A stretch of DNA of 64,000 nt from Martinezella lusitana (GCF_014207095.1 NZ_JACHBG010000001.1:682001-746000); one strand, 5' to 3'. Counted from the stretch's first letter, positions 46,114 through 57,222 are shown. The notes: a model not told the origin generated them from the sequence alone. Program-made: numbers and translations.

Positions 46114-48492
46114 CTAGCGGCGGCCGCGCAGCGGTCTGGTTCCCGGCGCCTTGCGCGCGGGTGTTTTGTTGCGACGGGTCGCCTTATGGAAGGAACGCAC
46201 CGCCGTCGGCATCGGCCGCCCGTCGCTCAGCATTTCGAAGCGCAGCGCGCCCGCTAGCGGCACGGCTTCTGCCAGTTTTACGGTCACATCGTCGCCGAGA
46301 CGGAAACCTAGCCCCGTTTTCTCTCCGGTCAGCGCCTGATGCGCCTCGTCGTAGATGAAGTAGTCGGTGCCGAGCGTAGATATAGGGATGAAACCGTCGG
46401 CGCCATAGTCGGGCAGGGTGACAAAAAGTCCCGACTTGGTGACGCCGCCGACGCGTGCCTCGAATTCCGCACCGACCTGACCGGCGAGGTGATGGGCGAT
46501 CAGCCGGTCGACCGTCTCGCGCTCGGCCGCCATGGCCCGGCGCTCGAAGGTCGAGATTTCGGCGGCGATATCGTCGAGCGAAGCTTCTTCATCCGGCGTA
46601 ATGCCGCCTTCGCCAAGACCGAGCGAGCCGACGAGCGCACGATGCACGATCAGATCCGCATAGCGGCGAATCGGCGAGGTGAAGTGCGCGTATTTCATCA
46701 GGTTCAGGCCGAAATGGCCGATATTGTCGGGGCTATAGATCGCCTGGCTCTGCGAGCGCAGCACCATTTCATTGACCATGGTCTGATGCGCCGTACCCTC
46801 GGCTTTCGCGAGAATGCCGTTGAAGCTGTTGGCGCGGACATTGCCGCCCTTGGCAAGCGATATGCCGAGGGTTGCCAGGAATTCGCGCAGGATCTCCTGC
46901 TTGGCGAGCGTCGGGCCATCGTGGATACGATAGATCAACGCCTGCTTCTTCTTTTCCAGCGTTTCGGCTGCGGCGACATTCGCCTGGATCATCATCTCTT
47001 CGATGAGCTTGTGCGCGTCGAGGCGCGGCGGCACGAAAACGCGATCGACCGTGCCGTCTGGTTTCAGCAGGATCTTGCGCTCGGGCATGTCGAGCTCGAG
47101 CGGCTGTCGCCGGTCGCGGCCCTTCTTCATGATGTGATAGGCGTGCCAGAGCGGCTTGAGGATCGGCTCCAGCATCGGTCCCGTCTTGTCGTCGGGCTGG
47201 CCGTCGATTGCCGCCTGCGCCTGCTGGTAGGAAAGCTTGGCCGCGCTCTTCATCATGATGCGATGGAACGTATGCCCTGCCTTGCGTCCTTCCTTGGAGA
47301 AGATCATCCGTACGGCGAGGGCAGGGCGGTCGACGCCTTCCTTCAGCGAGCAGAGATCGTTGGAGATACGCTCGGGCAGCATCGGCACGACGCGGTCGGG
47401 GAAATAGACCGAGTTGCCACGCTTCAAGGCTTCGCGGTCGAGCGGCGAATTCGGGCGCACATACCAGGAGACGTCGGCGATGGCGACGGTAACGATGACG
47501 CCGTCCGGATTTTCGGGCGAGGGGTCCATCTCCGCATAGACGGCGTCGTCATGATCCTTGGCATCCGCCGGGTCGATGGTGATCAGCGGCAGGCTGCGCC
47601 AATCCTCGCGATGCGACATGGTCGCGGGCTTGGCCGCGTCGGCTTCTGCAATGACGGCGGCCGGGAAGACATGCGGAATGCCGTGCGCGTGAATGGCGAT
47701 CATCGAGATCGCTTTTTCCGAAGCGACGGAACCGACGACGGACAGAACCTTGGCGCGCTGCAGGCCGAAACGGCCGAGACGCGCCACTTCCACTTCGACC
47801 AGATCGCCATCCTTGGCGCCGCCGGTATAATCCGGGTCGATCACCATTTCCTCGCCGCGTCGCTCGATCGGCATTAAACGGCCGCCACCGCCCGGCGTTT
47901 CGCGGAAGACGCCCATGGAGGCGCCCTGCCGCTTGTCGATGACCTTGATGATGCGGGCCGTATAGGCCGGGCCGCCGCGATCCACCGCTGAAAAGATTTT
48001 TGCGAGAATGCGGTCGCCCATGCCGGCGACAGGCGCCTTGCCCTTGCCGTTACGGCCAGCCGGCGAGGAGGACTGCTTGATCAACACGGCCGGAGCGACG
48101 CCGTTTTCGTCAGCCCATTCTGCTGGGCGGCCGATCAGCATGCCATCCTTGTCGCGGGTGGTGATATCGAGAACGGCGATCGGCGGCAGTGCGCCGGGGC
48201 GGATGAGCGACTTGCGGCTCTTCTGCACCATGCCTTCTTCTTCCAGCTCGCGCAGCAGTTCCTTCAGCGCGACGCGGCTTTCGCCTTTCAAGCCGAAGGC
48301 CTTGGCCAGCTCGCGTTTGGACGCCTGCTGCGGATGATCGGCGATGAAGCGTAGGATGACTTCGCGCGGCGGCAACTCGCCATGAATGATCGCCATCATC
48401 GGCTCGGCGTCGCCGCCAGCCTTACCGGCGCGGCCGGGTTTGCCGGAACGCCGTTCCGACGATGGATTCCTGCCGCGCGGTTCTCTGCTCAC
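46114..48492 (-). CDS. rnr: ribonuclease R
   Basis: A 792-residue 3'-5' exoribonuclease. It has an N-terminal helix-turn-helix (about 35-100), cold-shock OB domains and the RNB catalytic domain, with metal-binding aspartates in ITIDPADAKDHDDAV (about residues 305-319). An S1 domain and a basic tail (TRRNKTPARK) follow. It starts with GTG whose last bases overlap the topA stop (GTGA), so it is coupled to topA. Confidence 0.95.
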   Translation of the reverse strand: MSREPRGRNPSSERRSGKPGRAGKAGGDAEPMMAIIHGELPPREVILRFIADHPQQASKRELAKAFGLKGESRVALKELLRELEEEGMVQKSRKSLIRPGALPPIAVLDITTRDKDGMLIGRPAEWADENGVAPAVLIKQSSSPAGRNGKGKAPVAGMGDRILAKIFSAVDRGGPAYTARIIKVIDKRQGASMGVFRETPGGGGRLMPIERRGEEMVIDPDYTGGAKDGDLVEVEVARLGRFGLQRAKVLSVVGSVASEKAISMIAIHAHGIPHVFPAAVIAEADAAKPATMSHREDWRSLPLITIDPADAKDHDDAVYAEMDPSPENPDGVIVTVAIADVSWYVRPNSPLDREALKRGNSVYFPDRVVPMLPERISNDLCSLKEGVDRPALAVRMIFSKEGRKAGHTFHRIMMKSAAKLSYQQAQAAIDGQPDDKTGPMLEPILKPLWHAYHIMKKGRDRRQPLELDMPERKILLKPDGTVDRVFVPPRLDAHKLIEEMMIQANVAAAETLEKKKQALIYRIHDGPTLAKQEILREFLATLGISLAKGGNVRANSFNGILAKAEGTAHQTMVNEMVLRSQSQAIYSPDNIGHFGLNLMKYAHFTSPIRRYADLIVHRALVGSLGLGEGGITPDEEASLDDIAAEISTFERRAMAAERETVDRLIAHHLAGQVGAEFEARVGGVTKSGLFVTLPDYGADGFIPISTLGTDYFIYDEAHQALTGEKTGLGFRLGDDVTVKLAEAVPLAGALRFEMLSDGRPMPTAVRSFHKATRRNKTPARKAPGTRPLRGRR

Positions 48493-51158
48493 TCTGCACT
48501 CTTCTTCTTTGTTGCCGCCTTTGCCGCAGGCTTCTTCGCAGCAGCCTTCGGCCTGGCGGTCGTTTTCGTCGCTTTTGCGCCGGCGGCCGCAGCCTTCGCC
48601 TTGGCGGGCGCCTTCTTAGTGGTGCCGCCGCTCTTGCCGGCCTTCGCGACGATCAGAGCCAAGGCTTCTTCGACCGTGATCGCCTGTGGGTCCGTGCCCT
48701 TCGGCAGGGTCGCGTTGACCTTGCCCCAGTTGACATAGGGGCCATACTTGCCGTCGCGCACGGTGATGGAGCCGCCACCATCCGGATGCTCACCGAGATC
48801 CTTCAGCGCTGCCGGCGTGCCGCGCGCTCTGCCGCCCGCTGCCTTGTTTTGCTTCTCGGCGATCAGGGTCACGGCACGGTTCAGGCCGACTGTAAAGACA
48901 TCCTCGACGCTTTCGAGGTTGGCATAGCCGCCATCATGCAGCAGGAAAGGTCCGTAGCGGCCGATGCCGGAAGAGATCATCTTACCGGTTTCAGGATGCT
49001 TGCCGATGTCTCGCGGCAGCGAGATCAGCGCCATCGCCTTCTCGTAATCGATATCCTCGGGCTTCCATCCCTTTGGCAGCGAGGCGCGTTTGGCATCCTT
49101 GCCGTCACCTCGCTGGATATAAGGCCCGAAGCGACCGGAACGCAGCGTCAGCTCTTCGCCGGTCACCGGATCGGCGCCAAGTGCCTTCGGCTCGTTCAAT
49201 CCGTTGGATTCGGCTTCCGCGCCGCCTTCGGAGGAAAGCTGGCGGGTGTAGTTGCATTCCGGATAGTTCGAGCAACCGACGAAGGCGCCGTATTTGCCGA
49301 GTTTCAGCGACAGGTTGCCCGTGCCGCAGACCTGGCAGATGCGCGGATCGCTGCCGTCTTCGCGCTTTGGGAAGACGAGCGGCGCCAGTGCCTCGTTCAG
49401 CGCATCGAGCACGTTGGTGACGCGCAGTTCTTTAGTATCCTCGATCTGGGCGAAGAAATCGCGCCAGAAGTCACGCAGGACGTCCTTCCAGTTCAGCTCG
49501 CCGGCCGAAATGCGGTCGAGCTTCTCTTCCAGATCGGCAGTGAAGTCGTATTCGACGTATTTGGTGAAGAAGCTTTCGAGGAAGGCCGTCACCAGCCGGC
49601 CCTTGGCCTGCGGCAGCAGCTTGCGCTTGTCGATGGTCACGTAGTCGCGGTCGCGCAGCGTGGCCAGCGTCGCGGCATAGGTGGAGGGGCGGCCGATGCC
49701 GAGCTCTTCCATCTTCTTGATCAGCGATGCTTCCGAATAGCGCGGCGGCGGCTCGGTGAAATGCTGGGTCGAGTTGATCTTCTGCTTGGCGAGATTTTCG
49801 CGCACATTGATCTCCGGCAGGCGGCCGCCTTCTTCGCTGTCGTCGCTCTGCTCGCCATCTTCCTTCTGGTCGGTATAGGCGGCGATGAAGCCGTCGAAAC
49901 GGATAACGGAGCCGACGGCACGCAGGCCAGCTTTCTTGCCGGCGTTGTCGGCGAGGATTTCAACGGTCGTGCGCTCGATTTCGGCCGACGCCATCTGGCT
50001 GGCGATGCCGCGCTTCCAGATCAGGTCGTAAAGCCTGAGCTGGTCGTCATCGAGGAACTTGCGGATACGGTCCGGCACGCGGTCGAAATCGGTGGGGCGG
50101 ATCGCTTCGTGCGCTTCCTGGGCATTCTTTGCCTTGGTGGAATAGAAGCGGGCCTTTTCCGGCAGATAGCGATCGCCGAACTGGTTGGCGATGGCGCGGC
50201 GTGCGGCATCGATCGCTTCCGGCGCCATCTGCACGCCGTCGGTACGCATATAGGTGATGAGACCGACGGTTTCGCCGCCGATGTCGACGCCTTCATAGAG
50301 CTTCTGCGCGACTTGCATGGTGCGCGAGGCCGAGAAGCCGAGCTTCGAGGAAGCGGCCTGCTGCAGCGTCGAAGTGGTGAAGGGTGGGCTCGGATTGCGC
50401 TTGACCGGCTTTGCCTCGACGGTATCGACGACGTAGGAGGCGCCTTCCAGCAGAGCCTTGAGGCGGCCGGCTTCTTCGCCGTTGCCGATCGCGCGCGGCT
50501 GCAGGCGCTTGCCGTCAGCGGATACCAGGCGTGCTTCGAATTCGTCGCCGCGCGGCGTCTTCAGTATCGCCGAAAGGTTCCAGTATTCTTCCGAGATGAA
50601 GCGTTCGATTTCGGATTCGCGGTCGCAGACGAGGCGCAGTGCCACGGACTGCACGCGGCCGGCCGAGCGTGCGCCCGGCAGCTTGCGCCACAGCACCGGC
50701 GACAGGTTGAAGCCAACGAGATAATCGAGCGCGCGGCGGGCGAGATAGGCATCGACCAGCGGCACATCGATATCGCGCGGATCGGCCATGGCGTCGAGCA
50801 CGGCCTTCTTGGTGATGGCGTTGAAGACGACGCGCTTCACCGGCTTGCCATTGATGACGCGCTTCTTGTTCAGGAGGTCGAGCACATGCCAGGAGATCGC
50901 TTCACCTTCGCGATCCGGGTCGGTCGCGAGGAACAGGGCGTCGGAGGATTTCATCGCGTCGGCGATGTCCTTCATGCGCTTTTGGGAGGCACCATCGACT
51001 TCCCAAAGCATTTCGAAATCCTGGTCCGGCAGCACCGAACCGTCTTTGGCGGGCAGGTCACGCACATGGCCGAAGGATGCAAGAACCTTATATCCGGGTC
51101 CCAGATATTTATTGATTGTCTTGGCCTTGGCAGGCGATTCCACCACTACAACGTTCAT
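48489..51158 (-). CDS. topA: DNA topoisomerase I
   Basis: An 889-residue type IA topoisomerase. The TOPRIM domain begins MNVVVVESPAKAKTINKYLG and has DPDREGEAISWH. The active-site tyrosine is in GLITYMRTDGV (about residue 310). A four-cysteine zinc finger (CQVCGTG with CSNYPEC, about 588-615) is followed by several cysteine-less repeats (GKYGPYV type) and an Ala/Lys-rich tail. ATGs at 51158 and 51161 are both possible. It relaxes negative supercoils. Confidence 0.95.
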   Translation of the reverse strand: MNVVVVESPAKAKTINKYLGPGYKVLASFGHVRDLPAKDGSVLPDQDFEMLWEVDGASQKRMKDIADAMKSSDALFLATDPDREGEAISWHVLDLLNKKRVINGKPVKRVVFNAITKKAVLDAMADPRDIDVPLVDAYLARRALDYLVGFNLSPVLWRKLPGARSAGRVQSVALRLVCDRESEIERFISEEYWNLSAILKTPRGDEFEARLVSADGKRLQPRAIGNGEEAGRLKALLEGASYVVDTVEAKPVKRNPSPPFTTSTLQQAASSKLGFSASRTMQVAQKLYEGVDIGGETVGLITYMRTDGVQMAPEAIDAARRAIANQFGDRYLPEKARFYSTKAKNAQEAHEAIRPTDFDRVPDRIRKFLDDDQLRLYDLIWKRGIASQMASAEIERTTVEILADNAGKKAGLRAVGSVIRFDGFIAAYTDQKEDGEQSDDSEEGGRLPEINVRENLAKQKINSTQHFTEPPPRYSEASLIKKMEELGIGRPSTYAATLATLRDRDYVTIDKRKLLPQAKGRLVTAFLESFFTKYVEYDFTADLEEKLDRISAGELNWKDVLRDFWRDFFAQIEDTKELRVTNVLDALNEALAPLVFPKREDGSDPRICQVCGTGNLSLKLGKYGAFVGCSNYPECNYTRQLSSEGGAEAESNGLNEPKALGADPVTGEELTLRSGRFGPYIQRGDGKDAKRASLPKGWKPEDIDYEKAMALISLPRDIGKHPETGKMISSGIGRYGPFLLHDGGYANLESVEDVFTVGLNRAVTLIAEKQNKAAGGRARGTPAALKDLGEHPDGGGSITVRDGKYGPYVNWGKVNATLPKGTDPQAITVEEALALIVAKAGKSGGTTKKAPAKAKAAAAGAKATKTTARPKAAAKKPAAKAATKKKSAE

Positions 51159-51333
51159 CATCAAGTCTCTGAATACGAGGTCGCGCCGGTATAAGGCGCG
51201 GGAGATACCGGGGTTTTCCGTCTTCCCGGCCTTCCGACATGGACAGGGAAATCGTCGCGGTCAAGAGGCGAAGGCGATTTTTGCACTTGGCGCGACGATG
51301 CGATGCTTAGAATTGGTACGGGTGTCACAATTT

Positions 51334-52482
51334 TCAATCCAGCATGGAGATCGACACCAGCCCGCCCGGATGACGATGCAGCCGGCCGGCCATGTCCAAT
51401 TCGAGCAGGATTGAGTGAACGGCCGATATCGGCAGGCCGGTATGGCGGACGATGTCGTCGATCTCGACCGGTGTCGGCCCGAGCGCCAGGACAATGTGGT
51501 CACGTTCGGCATCGTCGGGCGGCGCGGAAAGCGGCCTGCTCCTTTCAACGGGCGGTATGGCAGGGCGCGGTCGAAAAAGGTCCGGCTCGGCGAGCGGCCG
51601 TAGCGCCTCGACAACGTCGTCAGGCCTCGTCACGATCATCGCTCCGTCCTTGAGCAGCCCGTTCGTTCCTTCACAGCGCGGATCGAGCGGCGAGCCGGGA
51701 ACGGCAAAGACGAGCCTGCCGAACTCGCCGGCAAGGCGCGCGGTGATCAGTGAACCGGATCTCGTTGCCGCCTCGACGACCACGACGCCGAGCGAGATGC
51801 CGGCGATAAGACGATTACGCCGTGGAAAGTCGCGAGCTCGCGGCTCCCAGCCGAATGGCATTTCGCTGACGGCAAGCCCGTTCCCATCCCAGATATCATT
51901 GAGCAGCCCGATATTTTCGGGTGGGTAGGGCTGATCGAGCCCGCCCGCCATGGCAGCGATCGTGCCGGTCGCAAGGCTGGCGCGATGCGCTGCCGTATCG
52001 ATGCCGCGCGCCAGACCGGAGACGACGGCATAACCGGCCTCGCCGCAGATGCGTGCGATCATCGCGGTGAACTTCGCGCCGCTGATCGAGGCATTTCGTG
52101 AGCCGACTATACCGATGGCCGGTCTCGTTGCGGTTGACATGCTGCCCTTGACCGCAAGCAGCGGCGGCGCACCGTCTATCTCTCGAAGGGCAGGGGGATA
52201 GTCCGGTTCGCCGATGCCGACGAAGCGTGCGCCGAAGCGATGTGCCGCTTCCAGCTCCCGCAACGCATCCCGCTCGTCGGCTATGCGGACGGCGCGCGTC
52301 GAACCGCCGCGCTGCGAAAGCTCCGGCAGCATGGCAAGTGCCGCCTCTGCGGAACCGTAGTGATTGATGAGGTCGCGAAAGGTGGACGGGCCGACATTGT
52401 CGGAGCGGATGAGCCTGAGCCAGGCGATCCTCTGTTTTTCGGTCAGCGCAACTCCATTCCGTTTTGCGCTGCCTGTGTCCAT
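51334..52482 (-). CDS. dprA: DNA processing protein DprA
   Basis: A 382-residue DprA/Smf protein: an N-terminal SAM-like domain (about 15-70), a Rossmann domain with IGIVGSRNAS, SGLARGIDTAAH and PRRNRLIAGIS, and a C-terminal winged helix (about 325-380). It loads RecA on incoming single-stranded DNA. Its ATG overlaps the plsY stop by one base. Confidence 0.94.
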   Translation of the reverse strand: MDTGSAKRNGVALTEKQRIAWLRLIRSDNVGPSTFRDLINHYGSAEAALAMLPELSQRGGSTRAVRIADERDALRELEAAHRFGARFVGIGEPDYPPALREIDGAPPLLAVKGSMSTATRPAIGIVGSRNASISGAKFTAMIARICGEAGYAVVSGLARGIDTAAHRASLATGTIAAMAGGLDQPYPPENIGLLNDIWDGNGLAVSEMPFGWEPRARDFPRRNRLIAGISLGVVVVEAATRSGSLITARLAGEFGRLVFAVPGSPLDPRCEGTNGLLKDGAMIVTRPDDVVEALRPLAEPDLFRPRPAIPPVERSRPLSAPPDDAERDHIVLALGPTPVEIDDIVRHTGLPISAVHSILLELDMAGRLHRHPGGLVSISMLD

Positions 52483-53099
52483 TACCCCTTCGCTCCGATC
52501 TTGCTTTCTGTCCCGGTGGTGAGCCGGGCGATGTTGGCCCTGTGCTTGTACCAGGAGATGATGGTCATCAGCGCCATGGCGGCCGCGATCTTATCGACGC
52601 CCAATATCCATAATACAACCGGGATGACAAGGGTTGCAACCAGTGCGGAAAGCGAGGAGTAACGGGTGGTAAAGGCAATGACCAGCCAGATGATGGCGAA
52701 GATCAGAGCCATCAGCGGTGCAAGGCCGAGCAGAATGCCGAGATAGGTCGCCACACCCTTGCCGCCCTTGAAGCCGATCCAGACCGGGAAGATGTGGCCG
52801 ATGAAGGCGGCAAAGCCGGCGAGAACGGCAGCATCTTCACCGAAGAAATGCCCGACGATCAGAACGGCAGCCGTGCCCTTGAAGGCGTCGAGCAGCAGCG
52901 TGGCAGCAGCGAGGCCCTTGTTGCCGGTGCGCAGCACATTGGTCGCGCCGATATTTCCCGAGCCGATATTGCGCACGTCGCCGAGGCCGGCCATGCGCGT
53001 CAGCAGCAGGCCGAAAGGGATCGAGCCGAGCAGGTAGCCGATGACGAGGGCGGCCAGCGCGGTCTGCGGTGTAAGCTGCCAAGTCCAGAAATCCGCCAT
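52482..53099 (-). CDS. plsY: glycerol-3-phosphate acyltransferase PlsY
   Basis: A 205-residue membrane acyltransferase using acyl-phosphate. Motifs are [30 protein letters not shown] (about residues 38-54), [12 protein letters not shown] and [12 protein letters not shown]. About five membrane helices. It catalyses the first acylation in phospholipid synthesis. The start at 53099 is an ATG with a GTG just before it. Confidence 0.95.
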   Translation of the reverse strand: MADFWTWQLTPQTALAALVIGYLLGSIPFGLLLTRMAGLGDVRNIGSGNIGATNVLRTGNKGLAAATLLLDAFKGTAAVLIVGHFFGEDAAVLAGFAAFIGHIFPVWIGFKGGKGVATYLGILLGLAPLMALIFAIIWLVIAFTTRYSSLSALVATLVIPVVLWILGVDKIAAAMALMTIISWYKHRANIARLTTGTESKIGAKG

Positions 53100-53133
53100 C
53101 ACGTCTTATTCTCCGTAAAGCCTTGGGGCCGCC

Positions 53134-54423
53134 CTAGAGACTATGAACCAGCTTGCCGGCGACATAGGTTGCAACCGCCCGGCCGCTCATTCTCGCATCT
53201 TCAAAGGGTGTATTCTTCGAGCGCGACAGAAGCATGTCTTTGGCGACAAGCCAAGGCTCATCAATGTCGACGAGCGCAACATCGGCCTTGGCGCCGGGCT
53301 TCAGCGTGCCGGCGTCGAGCCCGAAGATCTGTGCCGGCCGAGTCGACAGCGCATCGATGAGCCGCATCAGGCTGACCTCGCCGCTGTGATAGAGGCGCAG
53401 CGCCGCCGGAAGCAGCGTCTCGAGCCCGACGGCACCGTCTTCCGCTTCGCTGAACGGCAGGCGTTTCGTGTCGACGTCCTGCGGATCATGCGAGGAGACA
53501 ATGATATCGATCGTGCCGTCGGCCAGCGCCTCGATCATGCCCGTGCGATCATCCTCGGAGCGCAGCGGTGGATAGAGCTTGAAGAAGGTCCGGTACTCGC
53601 CGATGTCGTTCTCGTTGAGCGCGAGATTGTTGATCGAGATACCGCAGGTGACTTTGGCACCGCGCGAGCGGGCGAGGCGGATGGATTCGGCCGATTCCGG
53701 CACCGAGATCATCGCCGCATGATAATGACTGCGCGTCAGTGTCGCGATGCGGAGGTCTCGCTCCAGCGGGATCAGCTCGGCCTCCTTGGGAATACCCGAA
53801 AGGCCGAGCCAGCTTGCGAGCAGGCCTTCATGCATGACGCCGTTGGCGCCGAGATATTTGTCGCGCGTCTCGCAGGAGATGACGGCGCCGAATTCGCGCG
53901 CATAGGTCATCAAACGACGCAGCACCTGGCTATCGTGGATGCTGGAATGCGCATCGGTGAACAAGACGGCGCCGGCTTCGCGCAGCAGGCCGATCTCCGT
54001 CATCTCTTCGCCGGCGAGACCCTTCGTCAGAGCTGCGGCCGGATAGACATTGACGATAGCCGTGTCGCGCGCCGTCTTTTTGACGAATTCGACGAGGGCG
54101 ATATCGTCGATGACCGGATCGGTATCCGGCATCATGATGAAAGAGGTGACCCCACCAGCCGCTGCCGCACGGCTTGCGGAGGCGATGGTTTCGCGATGCT
54201 CGCCGCCGGGTTCGCCGACATGCACGCGGGCATCCACCAGGCCCGGGATGGCGAAGAGGCCATTGCAATCGCGAACGGTCGCGCCCTTGGGAACGCCGTG
54301 GTTTTTCGCATCCTTGCCAGAGGCGACGATCACGCCGTCTTCGACGACGATCGTGCCGACCTCATCGAGATTGCGAGAAGGGTCGATGATGCGGACGTTC
54401 TGGAAGACGATCGAATTGCTCAT
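53134..54423 (-). CDS. pyrC: dihydroorotase-like protein, probably non-catalytic (PyrC'/PyrX type)
   Basis: A 429-residue amidohydrolase-fold protein of the type I dihydroorotase family. The metal site is degraded: the canonical DxHVHxREPG is here [10 protein letters not shown] (R66, and G70 for Arg), HAE is CET (C184), the HVSH-type histidine is replaced in HAAMIS, and TDHAP is SSHDPQ. The MPNT motif is MPDTDP. In Pseudomonas such a protein (PyrC') is needed to assemble active PyrB. It overlaps pyrB (ATGA), which supports the same role here. A true dihydroorotase would be elsewhere. Confidence 0.88.
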   Translation of the reverse strand: MSNSIVFQNVRIIDPSRNLDEVGTIVVEDGVIVASGKDAKNHGVPKGATVRDCNGLFAIPGLVDARVHVGEPGGEHRETIASASRAAAAGGVTSFIMMPDTDPVIDDIALVEFVKKTARDTAIVNVYPAAALTKGLAGEEMTEIGLLREAGAVLFTDAHSSIHDSQVLRRLMTYAREFGAVISCETRDKYLGANGVMHEGLLASWLGLSGIPKEAELIPLERDLRIATLTRSHYHAAMISVPESAESIRLARSRGAKVTCGISINNLALNENDIGEYRTFFKLYPPLRSEDDRTGMIEALADGTIDIIVSSHDPQDVDTKRLPFSEAEDGAVGLETLLPAALRLYHSGEVSLMRLIDALSTRPAQIFGLDAGTLKPGAKADVALVDIDEPWLVAKDMLLSRSKNTPFEDARMSGRAVATYVAGKLVHSL

Positions 54424-55376
54424 ACGCCTGATACCTCGGTACGCGGTCCCTGGTTCTGTGAAACGAGCAGGGTCTCCATGACAGCCATGCGGACGGCGAC
54501 GCCCATTTCCACCTGTTCGGCGATAACGCTTTGCGGGCCGTCGGCCACTTCGGAAGCGATTTCCACGCCGCGGTTCATCGGACCGGGATGCATGACGAGC
54601 GCATCCTCCTTGGCGGCCTTCAGGGTCTCGGCGTCGAGTCCGTAGAAGTGATAGTATTCCCGCACCGAAGGCACGAAGGCGCCGGACATGCGTTCGCGCT
54701 GCAGCCGCAGCATCATCACGACATCGGCATCCTTCAGCCCTTCCTGCATCGAATGGAAGACTTCGACGCCCATGTCGGCGATGCCGGCCGGCAGCAGCGT
54801 GGCGGGCGCGACGACGCGGACGCGTGCGCCCATGGCGTTGAGAAGCAGGATGTTGGAGCGGGCAACGCGCGAGTGCAGCACGTCACCGCAGATCGCGACG
54901 ATGATGCGCGAAAGCTTGCCCTTGGCGCGGCGGATCGTCAGCGCGTCGAGGAGCGCTTGGGTCGGATGCTCGTGCTGCCCGTCGCCGGCATTGACCACGG
55001 AGCAGGAGACTTTCTGTGCGAGCAGGGCGGCGGCGCCTGCACTCGAATGGCGGATGACAAGCACGTCAGGCCGCATGGCATTGAGTGTCATCGCCGTATC
55101 GATCAGCGTCTCGCCCTTTTTGACCGAGGAGTTGCCGACCGACATGTTCATCACATCGGCGCCAAGCCGTTTGCCGGCCAGCTCGAAGGAAGACTGCGTG
55201 CGCGTCGAAGCCTCGAAGAAAAGATTGATCTGTGTCAGCCCGCGAAGCGTCGATGTCTTTTTTTCGCGCTGGCGGCTGATCTTTACGGCCTCGTCGGCCT
55301 TGTCGAGAAGATAGGTGATATCCTGCTCGGTGAGGCCCTTGATGCCGATGAGGTGGCGGTGGGGAAAGAAGACCAT
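54420..55376 (-). CDS. pyrB: aspartate carbamoyltransferase
   Basis: The 318-residue catalytic chain. [20 protein letters not shown] (about 53-72) is the carbamoyl-phosphate site, [11 protein letters not shown] and [18 protein letters not shown] (about 132-149) line the active site, and [10 protein letters not shown] near the C-terminus binds aspartate. No regulatory subunit gene is adjacent, so it likely forms a complex with the dihydroorotase-like PyrC next to it. Confidence 0.96.
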   Translation of the reverse strand: MVFFPHRHLIGIKGLTEQDITYLLDKADEAVKISRQREKKTSTLRGLTQINLFFEASTRTQSSFELAGKRLGADVMNMSVGNSSVKKGETLIDTAMTLNAMRPDVLVIRHSSAGAAALLAQKVSCSVVNAGDGQHEHPTQALLDALTIRRAKGKLSRIIVAICGDVLHSRVARSNILLLNAMGARVRVVAPATLLPAGIADMGVEVFHSMQEGLKDADVVMMLRLQRERMSGAFVPSVREYYHFYGLDAETLKAAKEDALVMHPGPMNRGVEIASEVADGPQSVIAEQVEMGVAVRMAVMETLLVSQNQGPRTEVSGV

Positions 55377-55561
55377 GAACCTGCCCTCTGGATGTCGTCA
55401 GGGGGTCTATAAAGAGGGAGTGCGCATGGAGCAAGCGTGGGCTTGCGATGCGCTTGCTTGTTCCCCATGCAATTTCGCCCGAATCCCGCGGCAGCAGCTA
55501 TGCTGTTAGGAGACGTAACTTCCAGTTTCCTTTTGCAACCTACTTGCTCTACAAGCGATTC

Positions 55562-57220
55562 ATGACCCAACAGACCCGGACTGACGACCCATTTGCCGAC
55601 CTGAACCAGCCGAGCCTCTGGTCCGGCATCAATGCCTATCGTTCCGATCCGCTGATCGTCGATCTGACCTCCGCATTGCCGCGTTCGATACGGGAAGACC
55701 TGGAGCAGATGGGGCGTTTCGTGACCTCGCATGAGGCGCAGGAACTGGCTCGCATGGCAAATCAGGGCGCCCCGCAACTGCGCACCCATGGCCCGCGCGG
55801 CGAGCGTCTGGATGTCGTCGAGTTTCACCCGGCCTGGCATGCGCTGATGCGCCGCTCCATGGCGTCCGGCCTGCATTCCTCGATCTGGGATGCGCAGGCG
55901 GACCCCGAAGCGAAGGGACAGTCGCACAAGGTGCGCGCTGCACGCTTCTATCTGACGGCGCAGCTCGAATGCGGCCATCTTTGCCCGCTGACAATGACCA
56001 GTGCCTCCGTGGCGGCGATGATGGCGTCGCCGGCTGTGCAGAAGGATTGGGCGCCAAGAATTCTTTCGCGCAAATATGATTCCTCCAACAAGCCGGCCAT
56101 GCAGAAGACTGCCGTCACCATCGGCATGGGCATGACGGAAAAGCAGGGCGGCACCGATGTGCGTGCCAACCGGACGACCGCCGATAAGGTCAGCGACGGC
56201 ATCTACCGGCTTTCGGGCCATAAATGGTTCATGTCGGCGCCGATGAGCGATGCCTTCATCATGCTTGCCCAGACCAAGGACGGCATGGGCTGCTTCCTCG
56301 TGCCGCGGCTGCTCGAGGATGGCTCCGCCAACGGCCTGCATTTCCAGAGGCTGAAGGACAAGCTCGGCAACCGGTCGAATGCTTCCTCGGAAGTCGAGTT
56401 CACCGATACGTTCGGCTTCCTGCTCGGCGCGCCCGATGGCGGCATCCGCACCATCCTCGACATGGTGACGCTGACGCGGCTCGACTGCGCGCTGGCCTCT
56501 GCCGGTATCATGCGCGCTTCGCTTGCCGAAGCCGTTCATCATGCCCGCGGCCGCAGCGTCTTCGGCAAGATGCTGGTCAGCCAGCCGATCATGACGCGCG
56601 TGCTCGCCGATATGGCGCTCGACGTCGCGGCGGCAACTGCGCTTGCCTTCCGCCTGGCCGAAGCATTCGACAAGGCGAGCGGCAGCAGCGAAGACGCCGC
56701 CTATGCCCGCGTCATGACGCCGGTCGCCAAATACTGGTGCTGCAAGATCGCGCCAGCGTTGATCTATGAAGCCATGGAATGCATCGGCGGCAGCGGCTAT
56801 ATCGAGGAGCGTCCGATCGCCCGTCATTACCGCGAGGCTCCCGTAAACGCGATATGGGAGGGCTCCGGCAATGTCATGGCGCTCGATGTGCTGCGCGTGT
56901 TGAATCGGGGCCGGGATCTCTTCGAAACCGTCTTTGCCGGTCTTGCCCGCGATCTCGGCCCGGCCGGCAAGAAGACCATCGAAGTCCTGCGCGCGGCTAT
57001 GGCGCTTTGCGAACAGGATGAGGGCGCTGCCCGCCTGCTGGTCGAACAGATGGCGCTCGCGGCCGGTGCCGCCGAGCTTTACCGCCTGGGTGCCGGCAAG
57101 ATCGCCGATGCGTTTATAGAAACCCGATTGGCCGGTGGCTGGCGCGCGACCTACGGCATGCTCGATGCGCGTTTCGACGCCAGCTACATCGTCGATCTTC
57201 TTTATCCGCCGGCGACATAA
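55562..57220 (+). CDS. aidB: AidB-like acyl-CoA dehydrogenase
   Basis: 552 residues with strong family likeness to E. coli AidB: GMGMTEKQGGTDVRANRT (about 195-212), GHKWFMSAPMSDA, KLGNRSNASSEVEF, RLDCALASAGIMR and NAIWEGSGNVMALDVLRVLNR. AidB is an FAD-binding protein of the alkylation response. The start at 55562 gives MTQQTRTDDPF. An in-frame extension to 55448 has no similarity. The ribosome-binding site is weak. Confidence 0.92.
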   Translation: MTQQTRTDDPFADLNQPSLWSGINAYRSDPLIVDLTSALPRSIREDLEQMGRFVTSHEAQELARMANQGAPQLRTHGPRGERLDVVEFHPAWHALMRRSMASGLHSSIWDAQADPEAKGQSHKVRAARFYLTAQLECGHLCPLTMTSASVAAMMASPAVQKDWAPRILSRKYDSSNKPAMQKTAVTIGMGMTEKQGGTDVRANRTTADKVSDGIYRLSGHKWFMSAPMSDAFIMLAQTKDGMGCFLVPRLLEDGSANGLHFQRLKDKLGNRSNASSEVEFTDTFGFLLGAPDGGIRTILDMVTLTRLDCALASAGIMRASLAEAVHHARGRSVFGKMLVSQPIMTRVLADMALDVAAATALAFRLAEAFDKASGSSEDAAYARVMTPVAKYWCCKIAPALIYEAMECIGGSGYIEERPIARHYREAPVNAIWEGSGNVMALDVLRVLNRGRDLFETVFAGLARDLGPAGKKTIEVLRAAMALCEQDEGAARLLVEQMALAAGAAELYRLGAGKIADAFIETRLAGGWRATYGMLDARFDASYIVDLLYPPAT

Positions 57221-57222
57221 AC

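Noticed and set aside
48462..51194. 910-residue open frame on the plus strand across topA
   Set aside because: Antisense shadow of topA, with no family resemblance.
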